Assembly (NCBI RefSeq): GCF_003050835.1
Contig: NZ_QAOJ01000003.1
Coordinates: 124,001 to 188,000, forward strand
DNA: 64,000 nt
Direction: 5' to 3'
Source of the DNA: Pseudomonas sp. GV071
GTDB lineage: Bacteria; Pseudomonadota; Gammaproteobacteria; Pseudomonadales; Pseudomonadaceae
Below are positions 16,604 through 26,510 of this stretch, one piece after another; positions within the stretch are counted from its first letter, which is position 1, and every line of letters begins with the position of its first letter. Both the position numbers and the translations under genes were made by a program. Below the pieces are notes generated by a model. The model searched no databases. It was not told the DNA's origin and worked only from the letters and a program-made list of their open reading frames with translations.

Positions 16604-17785
16604 CTACACCAACGACGCCGCCACCTGTGGCTCCAAGCCAAGAAAGCGGACCAACTCGGTCTTCTTCGCCATGGCGTCCTGGTAGCCCAGTTCGATCAGT
16701 TCATTGCAATAACCGGACTCGAACAACAGGTAACTCAACACCCCCGCCCCGCCGGCTTTTTTCGCCCCAGGTCCGCGCAGGAACATACGCAGGGTACGTG
16801 GCAGTTCGCTCCAGTGGCGGGCAGCGATATGGTCCAGCGGTTTGCTCGGGGCAATCACCAACACGTCCACCGGTTTGATCGCGGTGCTTTTCGCCGGCAG
16901 ATCCGAGGGCAGCAAACGGCACATCTGGTTCATCCGCTCGAGCAACTCGATGTCACTTTCCAGGCTGTCGATAAAGGTGCTGTTGAGCAGATGGCCGCTG
17001 ACCTGCGCCAGGCTGGGCGGGCCGGCGACCTTGGCGCGCATCGGTACGTTTTCCGGGTTGCCATTGCCGCTGACACCGACCACCAGCACGCGGTTGGCAC
17101 CCAGGTGCAGGGCCGGGCTGATAGGCGCCGATTGGCGCATGGCGCCGTCGCCGAAGAACTCGCGGTTGATTTTCACCGGCGGAAAAATCAGCGGTATCGC
17201 AGCACTGGCTAATAAATGCTCAAGCTGCAAACGGGTCGGTACACCGACGCGGCGGTGGCGAAACCACGGATCGATGGTCGCGCGGCCCTGGTAGAAGGTC
17301 ACCGCCTGCCCCGAGTCGTAGCCAAAGGCGGTGACCGCCACAGCGCGCAATTTGCGCATGCGCACGGCGGCGGCGATGCCGGAAAAATCCAGGTGCTCGG
17401 CCAGCAGGTCACGCAGTGGCGAGCTGTCGAGCAAGGCCACCGGCGCGCGTTTGCCCAGGCCCAGCAGACTGTGGCCAAAAAAGCGGCTGGCCTGGCGCAC
17501 CACCCCGGAAAAATCGCTGCGGTACACCTGGTAGGTGTGGAAGCTTTGCCAGACATGGGTGAGGCGCTTGATCGCCTCATTGAACTGCAGCGCACCACAG
17601 GCCAGGCCCACGGCATTGATGGCGCCGGCAGAGGTACCGACAATCACCGGAAAGGGATTTTGCGTGGTGTCAGGCAGCAGATCGGCAATCGCCGCCAGCA
17701 CCCCGACCTGATACGCCGCGCGTGCTCCACCCCCGGAAAGAATCAGCCCAGTCACCGGTTTGGTTGGGTCGTGCGCTAGATTCAT
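16604..17785 (-). CDS. Patatin-like phospholipase
   Basis: 393 residues. Oxyanion loop GGGARAAY at 18-25, nucleophile S52 in GTSAG, and the dyad Asp in FFGDGAMRQ (~220). These are the complete catalytic elements of a patatin lipid acyl hydrolase. There is no signal peptide, so it is probably cytoplasmic or membrane-associated. It lies 62 bp downstream of lpxL on the same strand and may share its transcript, which would group two lipid-modifying enzymes. Substrate preference cannot be told from sequence. Confidence 0.88.
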   Translation of the reverse strand: MNLAHDPTKPVTGLILSGGGARAAYQVGVLAAIADLLPDTTQNPFPVIVGTSAGAINAVGLACGALQFNEAIKRLTHVWQSFHTYQVYRSDFSGVVRQASRFFGHSLLGLGKRAPVALLDSSPLRDLLAEHLDFSGIAAAVRMRKLRAVAVTAFGYDSGQAVTFYQGRATIDPWFRHRRVGVPTRLQLEHLLASAAIPLIFPPVKINREFFGDGAMRQSAPISPALHLGANRVLVVGVSGNGNPENVPMRAKVAGPPSLAQVSGHLLNSTFIDSLESDIELLERMNQMCRLLPSDLPAKSTAIKPVDVLVIAPSKPLDHIAARHWSELPRTLRMFLRGPGAKKAGGAGVLSYLLFESGYCNELIELGYQDAMAKKTELVRFLGLEPQVAASLV

Positions 17786-17847
17786 CGAAGCCTCTCTACG
17801 GGGTTTTCGCGAGTATAGAAGCGAAGGGCTGTTATGGGAGGAACCTA

Positions 17848-18780
17848 CTAACGGCGCTTCTTGTACAACTTCGCCTCACCTGGTGGCCGGGTCTTGAAGC
17901 GGCGGTGTGCCCACAGGTATTGCTCGGGGCAACTCAAGATGGCGCGTTCCACCCATTGATTGACGCGCAGGCAATCGTCTTCTTCGGACTCACCGGGGAA
18001 GTTGCGCAATGGCGGGTGAATCACCAGCTTGTAGCCGCCGCCATTGGGCAGACGCTTCTGGGTGAACGGCATGACCTGAGCGCGGCCCAGGCGTGCGAAT
18101 TTGCTGGTGGCGGTGACGGTGGCGGCGTTGATTCCGAATAGCGGCACGAACACGCTCTGTTTGGCGCCATAGTCCTGGTCGGGGGCGTACCAGATTGCCC
18201 GGCCTGCGCGTAGCACCTTGAGCATCGCCCGCACGTCTTCGCGCTCAATGGCCTGCGCATCATGGTTATGGCGCTCGCGACCGCGGCGCTGGACGAAGTC
18301 GAACAGCGCGTTCTTGTGTTCGCGGTACATGCCATCGATGGTGTGGCGCTGGCCGAGCAAGGCGGCGCCGATTTCCAGGGTGGTGAAGTGCACGGCCATG
18401 AGGATCACGCCCTGCCCCTGCAGTTGCGCTTCCTGCAAATTTTCCAGGCCTTCGATATGGGCCAGACGCGCCAGGCGTTTGGTCGGCCACCACCAGCTCA
18501 TGGCCATTTCAAAAAAGGCAATGCCGGTGGAGGCGAAGTTGTCCTTCAGCAGTTTCTTGCGCTCGGCGGGCGACATCTGTGGAAAGCACAACTCCAGATT
18601 GCGCGTGGCAATTTCACGCCGGGAGCGGGCGCCCACGTACATTGCCCAACCCAGGCCACGGCCCAGGCCCAGCAATAGCGGATAAGGTAACTGCACCAAT
18701 AGCCAGAGCAAGCCCAGGCCGAGCCAGAGCAGCCAGTAACGCGGGTGAAGAAATTGGCGACGAAACTGCGGACGGTCCAT
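17848..18780 (-). CDS. lpxL: Lipid A late acyltransferase (LpxL/HtrB)
   Basis: 310 residues, one N-terminal membrane helix ([20 protein letters not shown]). The H-x4-D/E acyltransferase motif is in [10 protein letters not shown] (~129-138), followed by [13 protein letters not shown] and YAPDQDYG, all typical of the LpxL/LpxM family. The enzyme adds a secondary acyl chain to lipid A at the inner membrane. It is divergent from minC, the same arrangement I recall for htrB1 next to minCDE in P. aeruginosa. Which chain and position are modified cannot be read from sequence. Confidence 0.9.
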   Translation of the reverse strand: MDRPQFRRQFLHPRYWLLWLGLGLLWLLVQLPYPLLLGLGRGLGWAMYVGARSRREIATRNLELCFPQMSPAERKKLLKDNFASTGIAFFEMAMSWWWPTKRLARLAHIEGLENLQEAQLQGQGVILMAVHFTTLEIGAALLGQRHTIDGMYREHKNALFDFVQRRGRERHNHDAQAIEREDVRAMLKVLRAGRAIWYAPDQDYGAKQSVFVPLFGINAATVTATSKFARLGRAQVMPFTQKRLPNGGGYKLVIHPPLRNFPGESEEDDCLRVNQWVERAILSCPEQYLWAHRRFKTRPPGEAKLYKKRR

Positions 18781-18943
18781 CTGGCTTTCCGGAAATCAAA
18801 CAAAGGCGCGCATTCTACAGGACTGCGCGCGGCTTGCGGCCCAACCGCGTTCTCGCTATAAGTCCGGTCTTAAATCAGCGCCGCTGCGCGCTGCAGGCAC
18901 TTCTGCATTCAGCCCCATTTTTGTAAGGCGCATCAGGCACCCC

Positions 18944-19681
18944 ATGAGCCAAGCCGATCTGCTCAACCAAGACCCCGTATTCCAGCTCAAAGGCAGCATG
19001 CTCGCCATTACCGTGCTGGAGCTTGCGCACAATGACCTTGAGCGCCTGGAACAGCAACTGGCCGAAAAGGTTGCTCAGGCGCCGAACTTCTTCAGCAATA
19101 TTCCGCTGGTTCTGGCGCTGGACAAGCTGCCTGCGGCCGAAGGCATTCTCGACCTCGGCGAGCTGATGGCCCTGTGTCGCCGTCATGGCTTGCGCACCCT
19201 GGCGATTCGCGCCAACCGAGAAGAAGACATTGCCGCCGCGCAGGCATTGGACATTCCGGTGCTGCCACCGTCCGGTGCCCGCGAAAAGCTGGTGGAGCCG
19301 GTGGAAATCGCCGCCAAGAAGAAGGCCGAAAAGCCGCCAGAGCCGCTGGTGAAACCGACCAAGGTGATCAACTCGCCAGTACGCGGCGGCATGCAGGTGT
19401 ACGCCCAGGGCGGTGACCTGATCGTGCTGGCGCCAGTCAGTGCCGGCGCGGAACTTCTCGCCGACGGCAACATCCATGTTTACGCGCCGATGCGCGGCCG
19501 GGCACTGGCCGGGGTTAAAGGCGACACCAAAGCGCGAATTTTCTGCCAGCAAATGGGCGCTGAAATGCTCTCGATTGCCGGTCAGTACAAAGTTGCCGAA
19601 GACCTGCGCCGCGACCCGCTGTGGGGCGATGCTGTACAGGTCAGTCTGACGGGTGACGTGTTGAACATCACCCGGCTTTAA
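18944..19681 (+). CDS. minC: Septum site-determining protein MinC
   Basis: 245 residues. N-terminal FtsZ-inhibiting domain (to ~110), a Lys/Pro-rich linker ([18 protein letters not shown]) and the C-terminal beta-helical domain with the MinD-binding segment [11 protein letters not shown]...[23 protein letters not shown], split here. With MinD it blocks division away from midcell. It is first of minC-minD-minE, with a 99-bp gap before minD that may carry a second promoter. Confidence 0.96.
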   Translation: MSQADLLNQDPVFQLKGSMLAITVLELAHNDLERLEQQLAEKVAQAPNFFSNIPLVLALDKLPAAEGILDLGELMALCRRHGLRTLAIRANREEDIAAAQALDIPVLPPSGAREKLVEPVEIAAKKKAEKPPEPLVKPTKVINSPVRGGMQVYAQGGDLIVLAPVSAGAELLADGNIHVYAPMRGRALAGVKGDTKARIFCQQMGAEMLSIAGQYKVAEDLRRDPLWGDAVQVSLTGDVLNITRL

Positions 19682-19780
19682 CGGATACTGCGGCCACTTT
19701 TCAGGACACAAAAAAGGGCATCTGGAAGCCACATCTTGGCGTCAGATTCCCGCATTTCTTCATATTTGGGGTGAATCACC

Positions 19781-20596
19781 TTGGCCAAGATCCTCGTAGT
19801 CACTTCCGGCAAAGGTGGCGTCGGTAAAACCACCACCAGCGCCGCCATCGGTACCGGCCTCGCCCTGCGTGGGCACAAGACTGTGATTGTCGACTTCGAC
19901 GTCGGTCTGCGTAACCTCGACCTGATCATGGGCTGTGAACGCCGCGTGGTGTACGACTTCGTTAACGTGGTCAACGGCGAAGCCACCCTGACCCAAGCCC
20001 TGATCAAAGACAAACGCCTGGAAAACCTCTACGTCCTCGCCGCCAGCCAGACCCGCGACAAAGATGCGCTGACCAAGGAAGGCGTGGAAAAAATCATCAA
20101 TGAGCTGCGCGAGACCTTTGAATACGTGGTCTGCGACTCGCCGGCCGGTATCGAGAAAGGCGCGCACCTGGCGATGTACTTCGCCGACGAAGCCATTGTC
20201 GTGACCAACCCGGAAGTGTCCTCGGTACGTGACTCCGACCGCATGCTGGGCCTGCTGGCGAGCAAATCGCGCCGCGCCGAGCTGGGCGAAGAGCCGATCA
20301 AGGAGCACTTGCTGCTCACCCGCTACAACCCTGAGCGCGTTCTGAAAGGCGAAATGCTCGGTGTCGAAGACGTTGAAGAAATCCTCGCCATCCGCCTGCT
20401 GGGCGTGATCCCTGAGTCGCAAGCCGTACTCAAGGCATCGAACCAGGGCGTGCCGGTGATTCTCGATGACCAGAGTGATGCTGGCCAAGCCTATAGCGAT
20501 GCCGTCGACCGCCTGCTGGGCAAGGAAGTCGCGCACCGTTTCCTCGATGTGAAAAAGCAGGGCTTCATGCAACGCCTGTTTGGAGGTCGTGAATGA
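19781..20596 (+). CDS. minD: Septum site-determining ATPase MinD (TTG start)
   Basis: 271 residues. Deviant Walker A KGGVGKTT at 11-18 (K11 and K16), [14 protein letters not shown], and the C-terminal amphipathic membrane-targeting helix [24 protein letters not shown]. The start codon is TTG; no ATG or GTG upstream fits, and the family N-terminus ([12 protein letters not shown]) begins exactly here, with GGGGTG upstream as ribosome site. MinD recruits MinC to the membrane and is released by MinE. Its stop overlaps minE by 4 bp. Confidence 0.97.
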   Translation: MAKILVVTSGKGGVGKTTTSAAIGTGLALRGHKTVIVDFDVGLRNLDLIMGCERRVVYDFVNVVNGEATLTQALIKDKRLENLYVLAASQTRDKDALTKEGVEKIINELRETFEYVVCDSPAGIEKGAHLAMYFADEAIVVTNPEVSSVRDSDRMLGLLASKSRRAELGEEPIKEHLLLTRYNPERVLKGEMLGVEDVEEILAIRLLGVIPESQAVLKASNQGVPVILDDQSDAGQAYSDAVDRLLGKEVAHRFLDVKKQGFMQRLFGGRE

Positions 20597-20847
20597 ATAT
20601 TTTCGACTTCTTTCGCGAGCGCAAAAAAGAAACCACCGCGTCGATTGCGAAAGAGCGTCTGCAGATCATCGTTGCTCACGAGCGCGGCCAGCGCAGTAAA
20701 CCGGACTACCTGCCGGCTCTGCAGCAAGAGCTGGTCGAGGTGATCCGCAAGTACGTCAATATCGACTCGGACCAAGTGCAGGTCGCCCTGGAAAACCAAG
20801 GCAGCTGCTCGATTCTCGAGCTCAATATCACCCTGCCGGATCGTTGA
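20593..20847 (+). CDS. minE: Cell division topological specificity factor MinE
   Basis: 84 residues. N-terminal MinD-activating peptide ([26 protein letters not shown]) is split in function from the C-terminal dimer domain. MinE stimulates MinD ATPase and creates the pole-to-pole oscillation. ATGA overlap with minD shows translational coupling. A terminator ends the operon shortly after. Confidence 0.96.
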   Translation: MNIFDFFRERKKETTASIAKERLQIIVAHERGQRSKPDYLPALQQELVEVIRKYVNIDSDQVQVALENQGSCSILELNITLPDR

Positions 20848-20864
20848 TCCCCGGGGTAAGCATG

Positions 20865-20895
20865 ACGGCGGCTTCGGCCGCCGTTGTCGTTTTTG
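20865..20895 (+). terminator. Terminator of minCDE
   Basis: Stem ACGGCGGC, UUCG tetraloop, GCCGCCGT, then TGTCGTTTTT. UUCG-capped GC stem with T-rich tail. Confidence 0.8.
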
Positions 20896-20922
20896 AAAGA
20901 ATGGTTTTTGTGGGTTTAGAGC

Positions 20923-21558
20923 ATGCCGCTGTCGAACGTTGAAATCGTCTATCAGGACGAACAGATCCTGCTGGTCAACAAGCCTACCCTGCTGTTGTCG
21001 GTGCCTGGCCGCGCCGATGACAACAAGGACTGCCTGATCACCCGCCTGCAGGAAAACGGTTACCCCGAAGCGCGCATCGTTCATCGCCTGGACTGGGAAA
21101 CCTCGGGCCTGATCCTGCTGGCCCGCGACGCCGACACCCACCGCGAGCTGTCGCGCCAGTTCCACGACCGCGAAACCGAGAAAGCCTATATCGCCCTGTG
21201 CTGGGGCCTGCCGGATCTGGACAGCGGCAGCATCGACCTGCCCTTGCGCTACGACCCGCCCACCAAACCGCGGCATGTGGTCGACCATGAGCATGGCCGC
21301 AACGCCCTGACCTTCTGGCGTGTGCTGGAACGCTGTGGCGACTGGGCGCGGGTGGAACTGACGCCGATCACCGGCCGTTCGCACCAGTTGCGCGTGCACA
21401 TGTTGTCGATCGGCCACCCGCTACTGGGCGATGGCCTGTACGCCCATGAGCAAGCCTTGGCCGCCTACCCGCGCCTGTGCCTGCACGCCGCCATGCTTGC
21501 CTTTACCCACCCGAAAACCGGCGAGCGCCTGCGCTTCGAGTGCCCGGCACCGTTCTGA
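20923..21558 (+). CDS. rluA: RluA-family pseudouridine synthase
   Basis: 211 residues, a catalytic domain without an S4 domain. The catalytic Asp is in RIVHRLDWETSGLIL (~48-62), with later motifs TEKAYIALCWG and PITGRSHQLRVHM. The size matches RluA, which modifies 23S rRNA U746 and some tRNAs in E. coli. The min-linked position is also as I recall for Pseudomonas. It follows the minE terminator by about 30 bp, so it probably has its own promoter. Confidence 0.88.
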   Translation: MPLSNVEIVYQDEQILLVNKPTLLLSVPGRADDNKDCLITRLQENGYPEARIVHRLDWETSGLILLARDADTHRELSRQFHDRETEKAYIALCWGLPDLDSGSIDLPLRYDPPTKPRHVVDHEHGRNALTFWRVLERCGDWARVELTPITGRSHQLRVHMLSIGHPLLGDGLYAHEQALAAYPRLCLHAAMLAFTHPKTGERLRFECPAPF

Positions 21559-21704
21559 TTGGCAGTCGCGAGCGCTCTGCAATGGGGCTCGCGTTCCGCT
21601 TAGCAGATATTTGTGTCACCTGCGTTACAAAACATTGCAGATCTCAACAGTGATGGCCTCATAATGGCGCACTTTTGCTTAGTACCAGCACGGAGGCTGG
21701 CGCA

Positions 21705-22541
21705 ATGTACCTTCAACAGCTCCAGCGCGATTACCCCTTTTCGCTCCAATTCCAGAACACCACCCTGTTCCTGCGCGAAGCGCCGGACTCCGGTGCCCTG
21801 GCTGCGCTGCAGCAACTGATTGGTGGGCGCAAAACCGCTAACCACAAGCGTTTCAGCCGCCCCCTGCCGACAGGCAGCAAAGCCTTTTTCGCCAAAATCG
21901 AACCGCTTAACACCCTCAAGGCCATGCTGCGCGTCACCTGGCGAAAAACCCACGGCGATGGCCGCTACGATTGGCCGATCGAAGAGCTGATCAACACCGC
22001 CGAAGCCAACCGCCGCGGCGCCTGTGTTCCGCCGCTGGTGGGCTACGGCCACACCAAGTCCGGTCTGGGTTTGACCCGCGAAGTGTTTCTGCTTACCGAA
22101 CTGCTCGACGACCTGGTCGATGGCAAGCTGTGGCTCAAACAGCATCCCGATGAAGTTAACCAATTCATCACCACCGCCTTTGCCCTGCTCGGCCGTTTGA
22201 ACAGCAAAGACATTACCCACATGGACTTCTGGGCCGCCAACGTGATGATCAGCCCGGACGGCACCTCGGCCCGAGCTATCGATCTGGAAAACGGCTTTTC
22301 CCATCGTTCAGCGTTCTTCAGCGAAGCCCTGGGTTTCCAGATGGGCTTCTTCTATTACCGGGAAGTGCACAAGTTCATCACTGAGCGCCATTACGACGCG
22401 CTGGTGGAACAGTTCATTGCCACCCAGGGGCCATTTGATCGCGCCCGCTTCGACGCGGTTTACCACGTGGCCAAGCACGAAAAGATCGGGCGCAAGGAAC
22501 GCCGTGATGTGTTTCTCAGCGGCAAGTTGGTGATCGGCTGA
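21705..22541 (+). CDS. Kinase-fold protein (LPS kinase/BUD32-like)
   Basis: 278 residues. The start at 21705 has GGAGG seven bases upstream; an ATG 30 bases earlier lacks one. The C-terminal half carries a small-kinase catalytic loop HMDFWAANVMI (His-x-Asp...Asn, ~173-183) and a metal-binding equivalent AIDLENG (~193-199). A Lys in KAFFAKIEPLNTLKAM could be the ATP-anchoring residue. This resembles the lipopolysaccharide kinase (WaaP/InaA) and BUD32 group. The gene at 30813-31676 is a distant paralogue. Substrate unknown; no LPS cluster nearby. Confidence 0.65.
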   Translation: MYLQQLQRDYPFSLQFQNTTLFLREAPDSGALAALQQLIGGRKTANHKRFSRPLPTGSKAFFAKIEPLNTLKAMLRVTWRKTHGDGRYDWPIEELINTAEANRRGACVPPLVGYGHTKSGLGLTREVFLLTELLDDLVDGKLWLKQHPDEVNQFITTAFALLGRLNSKDITHMDFWAANVMISPDGTSARAIDLENGFSHRSAFFSEALGFQMGFFYYREVHKFITERHYDALVEQFIATQGPFDRARFDAVYHVAKHEKIGRKERRDVFLSGKLVIG

Positions 22542-22592
22542 AGCCGGCCGCGGTATACGGTAAACTCCGCGCATTGCCGCCTGGAGTGCCCT

Positions 22593-23879
22593 ATGCGCGA
22601 AGAATTGAACCAAGGCCTGATTGATTTCCTCAAGGCCTCGCCGACCCCGTTTCATGCCACCGCCAGCCTGGCCATGCGCCTGGAAACCGCCGGTTATGTG
22701 CACCTCAACGAGCGCGAAACCTGGCACACCGAAGCCGGTGGCCGCTACTACGTTACCCGCAACGACTCCTCGATCATCGCCTTCAAGCTGGGCAAACGTC
22801 CGCCGCTGGAAGGCGGTTTGCGCATGGTCGGCGCACACACCGACAGCCCGTGCCTGCGGGTAAAACCGCAGCCTGAACTGCAGCGCCAGGGCTTTCTGCA
22901 ACTGGGTGTGGAAGTCTATGGCGGCGCTTTGCTCGCCCCCTGGTTCGACCGCGACCTGTCGCTGGCCGGCCGCGTGACCTTCCGCCGCGACGGCAAAGTG
23001 GAAAGCCAGCTGATCGACTTCCTCGTGCCCATCGCCATCATCCCCAACCTGGCCATTCACCTGAACCGTGAAGCGAACCAGGGCTGGGCGATCAACGCGC
23101 AGAACGAGCTGCCGCCAATTCTGGCCCAGGTCGCCGGTGATGAGCGTTACGACTTCCGCGCCCTGCTCGCCGACCAACTCGGTCGCGAACACGGCCTGAA
23201 CGCCGATGCGGTGCTGGACTACGAATTGAGTTTCTACGACACCCAGGACGCCGCCGTGATCGGCCTGAACGCCGACTTCATCGCCGGCGCGCGCCTGGAC
23301 AACCTACTGTCGTGCTTCGCAGGCCTGCAAGCGCTGCTGCACAGTGCTGACGAAGAAAGCTGCTTTCTGATCTGCACCGACCACGAAGAAGTCGGCTCCA
23401 GCTCCTGCTGCGGCGCCGATGGCCCGATGCTGGAGCAGGTGCTGCGCCGCGTGCTGCCGCAGGACGAAGACTTTGTTCGAGTGATCCAGAAATCCTTGCT
23501 GGTATCGGCCGACAACGCCCACGGCGTGCACCCCAACTACGCCGACAAACACGACGGCAACCACGGCCCGAAACTCAACGCCGGCCCGGTGATCAAGGTC
23601 AACAGCAACCAGCGCTACGCCACCAGCAGCGAAACCGCCGGCTTCTTCCGCCACCTGTGCCTGGCCGAAGAAGTGCCGGTGCAGAGTTTTGTGGTGCGCA
23701 GCGATATGGGCTGCGGCTCGACCATCGGCCCGATCATTTCCAGCCAACTGGGCGTGCGCACTGTGGATATCGGCTTGCCGACCTTTGCCATGCACTCGAT
23801 TCGGGAATTGGCCGGCAGCCATGACCTGGAGCATCTGGTAAAGGTGCTGACCGCCTTCTACGGCACTGAGTTGTTCTAG
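22593..23879 (+). CDS. apeB: M18 family aminopeptidase
   Basis: 428 residues. Dinuclear metal centre residues of M18 (DNPEP-type) are visible: [11 protein letters not shown] (His), [12 protein letters not shown] (Asp), [10 protein letters not shown] (the two Glu), [14 protein letters not shown] and the C-terminal [10 protein letters not shown] (His). The cytosolic enzyme trims N-terminal Asp/Glu from peptides in relatives. GGAGTG precedes the ATG. It follows the kinase-fold gene by 51 bp and may share its transcript. Confidence 0.93.
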   Translation: MREELNQGLIDFLKASPTPFHATASLAMRLETAGYVHLNERETWHTEAGGRYYVTRNDSSIIAFKLGKRPPLEGGLRMVGAHTDSPCLRVKPQPELQRQGFLQLGVEVYGGALLAPWFDRDLSLAGRVTFRRDGKVESQLIDFLVPIAIIPNLAIHLNREANQGWAINAQNELPPILAQVAGDERYDFRALLADQLGREHGLNADAVLDYELSFYDTQDAAVIGLNADFIAGARLDNLLSCFAGLQALLHSADEESCFLICTDHEEVGSSSCCGADGPMLEQVLRRVLPQDEDFVRVIQKSLLVSADNAHGVHPNYADKHDGNHGPKLNAGPVIKVNSNQRYATSSETAGFFRHLCLAEEVPVQSFVVRSDMGCGSTIGPIISSQLGVRTVDIGLPTFAMHSIRELAGSHDLEHLVKVLTAFYGTELF

Positions 23880-23900
23880 AAACCGACAGCAGGAGGAAAC

Positions 23901-24299
23901 ATGCTCGGCAGTTGTCTGTGCAAGACCATCACCTACGAAGTCGACAGCCTCGACATGCCCATCAGCCACTGCCATTGCGACACCTGCCGCAAAGCGCATG
24001 CCGCAGCCTTCGCCACCACGGCCGGGGTAATGCGTGAGCACTTCCGCTGGCTGAGCGGCGAAGAAAAAGTAGCCCGTTTTGAGTCCTCGCCCGGCAAGTT
24101 CCGCTGCTTCTGCTCGTTGTGCGGCAGCCACCTGATCGCCGACCGTCCCGCCCAACCGCACGTCATCGTGCGTGTCGCTACCTTGGATGAAGACCCGGGC
24201 AAACGTCCTCAGCAACATATCTGGACTGAGTGCGACAAGGCGTGGTTGAGCACCGATGGCATTCCCGCCTATCCGCAATGGCAGCCTGGGCGCGGCTAG
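23901..24299 (+). CDS. GFA/CENP-V domain protein
   Basis: 132 residues. The zinc-binding Cys pattern of the GFA fold is complete: CLC near the N-terminus, HCHCDTC (~26-32) and FCSLCGS (~71-77). Members include glutathione-dependent formaldehyde-activating enzymes, but most GFA proteins have no proven activity. AGGAGG lies ahead of the ATG. It is 21 bp after apeB, probably in the same operon. Confidence 0.88.
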   Translation: MLGSCLCKTITYEVDSLDMPISHCHCDTCRKAHAAAFATTAGVMREHFRWLSGEEKVARFESSPGKFRCFCSLCGSHLIADRPAQPHVIVRVATLDEDPGKRPQQHIWTECDKAWLSTDGIPAYPQWQPGRG

Positions 24300-24304
24300 G
24301 CTTT

Positions 24305-24368
24305 TGTGGGAGGGGCTTCAGCCGCGAGCTTTTGATTTTAAAAGCTCGCGGCTGAAGCCCCGCCCACA
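24305..24368. repeat. REP doublet, GGGAGGGGC type
   Basis: GTGGGAGGGGCTTCAGCCGC and its inverted partner around an AT spacer, between the convergent GFA and GntR genes. It may double as a terminator. Confidence 0.85.
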
Positions 24369-24377
24369 CGTAATGCG

Positions 24378-25097
24378 TTACTCCGGCACCTCGACGCTCA
24401 CATGAATCGCATCATGCCGCCAACACTCGATATCGCAATCGATCAAGCGCCCATGCTGGTCGCGGTTAATCCGAGTGATGCGCAGCGCCGGGCTGCCGAC
24501 TGACACCTTCAATGCCGCCGCCGCTTCCAGGTGCAAGGCCGTCGGCACCATGTCGAAACGCACACGGCCGTAGTGGATATCGTACTGACGGGCATACAGC
24601 TCGGTCAGCGACAAGGTCAGGTCGAAATCCAGGATGCCGGGGAAATACGCCGGGTTCAGGTAATGCTCGACGTACAGCACCAGCCGCCCATCTACCCGCC
24701 GCGCCCGGCGGATCTGAATCACGCTGGACAGCGCCGGCAACTCCAGCAAATCGCAGATAGCCGCCGGTGCCGGTACCAGCCGCGCCGAAATCACTTCGGT
24801 GGATGGCTGCCGCCCCTGCTCACCGACCATCGCGTCGAAGTGGCTGCGCACCAGCGGGTTGTAAGCCAGCCGCGGCAGCGAGACAAACCAGCCACGCCGC
24901 TCCTCGCGGTAAATCAGCCCCTGCGCCTCCAATTGCCCCAGAGCTTCACGCAGGGTGATGCGCGTGGTGTCGAACACCTCGCTCAGTTTGCGTTCGGCCG
25001 GCAGCTTGCTGCCCGAAGGCAACAGACCATGTTCTATCTGCTCTTCCAGTGCACGACAGATGGCTGTCACGGCACGGGGCGCCTCATCTCGCATCAA
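24378..25097 (-). CDS. GntR/HutC-family regulator with UTRA domain
   Basis: 239 residues. The N-terminal winged helix reads LPAERKLSEVFDTTRITLRE (~30-50) and ALGQLEAQGLIYREERRGWFV; the UTRA ligand domain follows (~85-235), with RRARRVDGRLVLYVEHYLNP typical of PhnF-like proteins. The gene is divergent from an ABC import/phosphatase operon. A palindrome CTGGACTAGTCCAG lies 11 bp upstream of its start and a related one just before the binding-protein gene, so it most likely represses both. The inducer is probably the imported solute. Confidence 0.9.
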   Translation of the reverse strand: MMRDEAPRAVTAICRALEEQIEHGLLPSGSKLPAERKLSEVFDTTRITLREALGQLEAQGLIYREERRGWFVSLPRLAYNPLVRSHFDAMVGEQGRQPSTEVISARLVPAPAAICDLLELPALSSVIQIRRARRVDGRLVLYVEHYLNPAYFPGILDFDLTLSLTELYARQYDIHYGRVRFDMVPTALHLEAAAALKVSVGSPALRITRINRDQHGRLIDCDIECWRHDAIHVSVEVPE

Positions 25098-25107
25098 TTG
25101 CCCTCAT

Positions 25108-25121
25108 CTGGACTAGTCCAG
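25108..25121. promoter_or_regulatory. Predicted GntR operator 1
   Basis: Perfect palindrome CTGGACTAGTCCAG, 11 bp before the regulator start. Its core TGG-N-CTAG-N-CCA form is close to operators of PhnF-type UTRA regulators. Likely autoregulatory. Confidence 0.6.
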
Positions 25122-25386
25122 CCCCATTTCGGAGCCACTGCGGGTGTGAAAAAGGCCCGCAAACACCGAATAACCCTAGCCAGCCTAGATGACTATTGAA
25201 TGACACAGAGCTGCTTTTGCACGCTACATGCCAACCTCTTCGTGTCGCCTATATTTTCTAAATCAAGCACTTAACCATGGTCTACGCTTGCTTGACGCCT
25301 CCACCGCAAGCTGCGGCGGGGCAGCGTGCCAGAGCGGTGCGACACAAAATTGTCATCCAATACCGCTAACTTGGCGTGGCTATTGC

Positions 25387-25398
25387 TGATCTAGACCA
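25387..25398. promoter_or_regulatory. Predicted GntR operator 2
   Basis: TGATCTAGACCA differs from a perfect TGGTCTAGACCA palindrome at one base and matches the plan of operator 1. It lies 27 bp upstream of the binding-protein start, where bound repressor would block transcription. The 265 bp between the operators hold no gene. Confidence 0.6.
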
Positions 25399-25424
25399 AC
25401 ACCCTCAACACGAAGGAGCGTCGA

Positions 25425-26483
25425 ATGAAACGCCTGTTGCTAGCTTCAATCCTGGGATCGACCATTGCTCTGGCTAACCTGGCCATGGCCGCCGATACCG
25501 ACCTGAAAAGCCTGGAAACCGCCGCCAAGTCCGAAGGCGAGGTAAACAGCGTGGGCATGCCGGACAGCTGGGCCAACTGGAAAGACACCTGGGTCGACCT
25601 GGGCAAACTCTATGGCCTCAAACACCTGGACACCGACATGAGCTCGGCGCAGGAAATCGCCAAGTTCGCCGCCGAGAAAGACAACGCCACCGCCGATATC
25701 GGTGACGTCGGTGCGGCCTTTGGCCCCATCGCTACCGCGCAGGGTGTAACCCAACCCTACAAGCCAAGCACCTGGGCACAAATTCCGGACTGGGCGAAAG
25801 ACAAAGACGGCCACTGGGCACTCGCCTACACCGGCTCCATCGCCTTTATCGTGAACAAGAAGCTGGTCAAAGACGTACCGAAATCCTGGGCTGATCTGGA
25901 AAAAGGCAAATACAAAGTCGCCATCGGTGACGTCAGCGCTGCCGCTCAAGCAGTAAATGGTGTTCTGGCTGCCGCCATCGCCAAAGGCGGTGACGAGAAG
26001 AACATTCAGCCAGGCCTCGACCTGTTCGCTGAAATCGCCAAGCAAGGTCGCCTGTCGCTGTCCAACCCGACTATCCAGACCCTGGAAAAAGGCGAAGTGG
26101 AAGTGGGCATCGTCTGGGACTTCAACGGCCTCAGCTACCGCGACCAGATCGACCCAAGCCGCTTTGAAGTGCTGATCCCGTCCGACGGCTCGGTGATCTC
26201 CGGCTACACCACCATCATCAACAAGTACGCCAAGCACCCCAACGCCGCCAAGCTGGCGCGTGAGTACATCTTCAGCGACGCTGGGCAGATCAACCTGGCC
26301 AAAGGCAACGCACGCCCTATCCGTGCTGAACACCTGAAGCTGCCAGCCGAGGTGCAAGCCAAGCTGCTGCCGAACGCCCAATACGCCAAGGTGCAGCCGA
26401 TCAAGGACGCCAAGGCTTGGGAAGAAACCTCCAAGGCTCTGCCAAGCCTGTGGCAGGAAAACGTGATCATCAACATGGAATAA
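25425..26483 (+). CDS. ABC transporter periplasmic binding protein (organophosphorus type, putative)
   Basis: 352 residues with a signal peptide ending LAMAADT. The domain is a type-2 solute-binding fold of the iron/phosphonate/thiamine-like class (DIGDVGAAFGPIATAQG, NKKLVKDVPKSWADLEKGKY, VEVGIVWDFNGLSYRD). GAAGGAG precedes the ATG. It is the first gene of an operon with a phosphohydrolase, two permeases, an ATPase and a HAD phosphatase, so a phosphonate or phosphate ester is the likely ligand. That ligand assignment is inference. A hairpin terminator follows, which would make the receptor more abundant than the membrane parts. Confidence 0.82.
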   Translation: MKRLLLASILGSTIALANLAMAADTDLKSLETAAKSEGEVNSVGMPDSWANWKDTWVDLGKLYGLKHLDTDMSSAQEIAKFAAEKDNATADIGDVGAAFGPIATAQGVTQPYKPSTWAQIPDWAKDKDGHWALAYTGSIAFIVNKKLVKDVPKSWADLEKGKYKVAIGDVSAAAQAVNGVLAAAIAKGGDEKNIQPGLDLFAEIAKQGRLSLSNPTIQTLEKGEVEVGIVWDFNGLSYRDQIDPSRFEVLIPSDGSVISGYTTIINKYAKHPNAAKLAREYIFSDAGQINLAKGNARPIRAEHLKLPAEVQAKLLPNAQYAKVQPIKDAKAWEETSKALPSLWQENVIINME

Positions 26484-26510
26484 GAAGTCAGCCCGCCTAG
26501 GCTTACTCAG

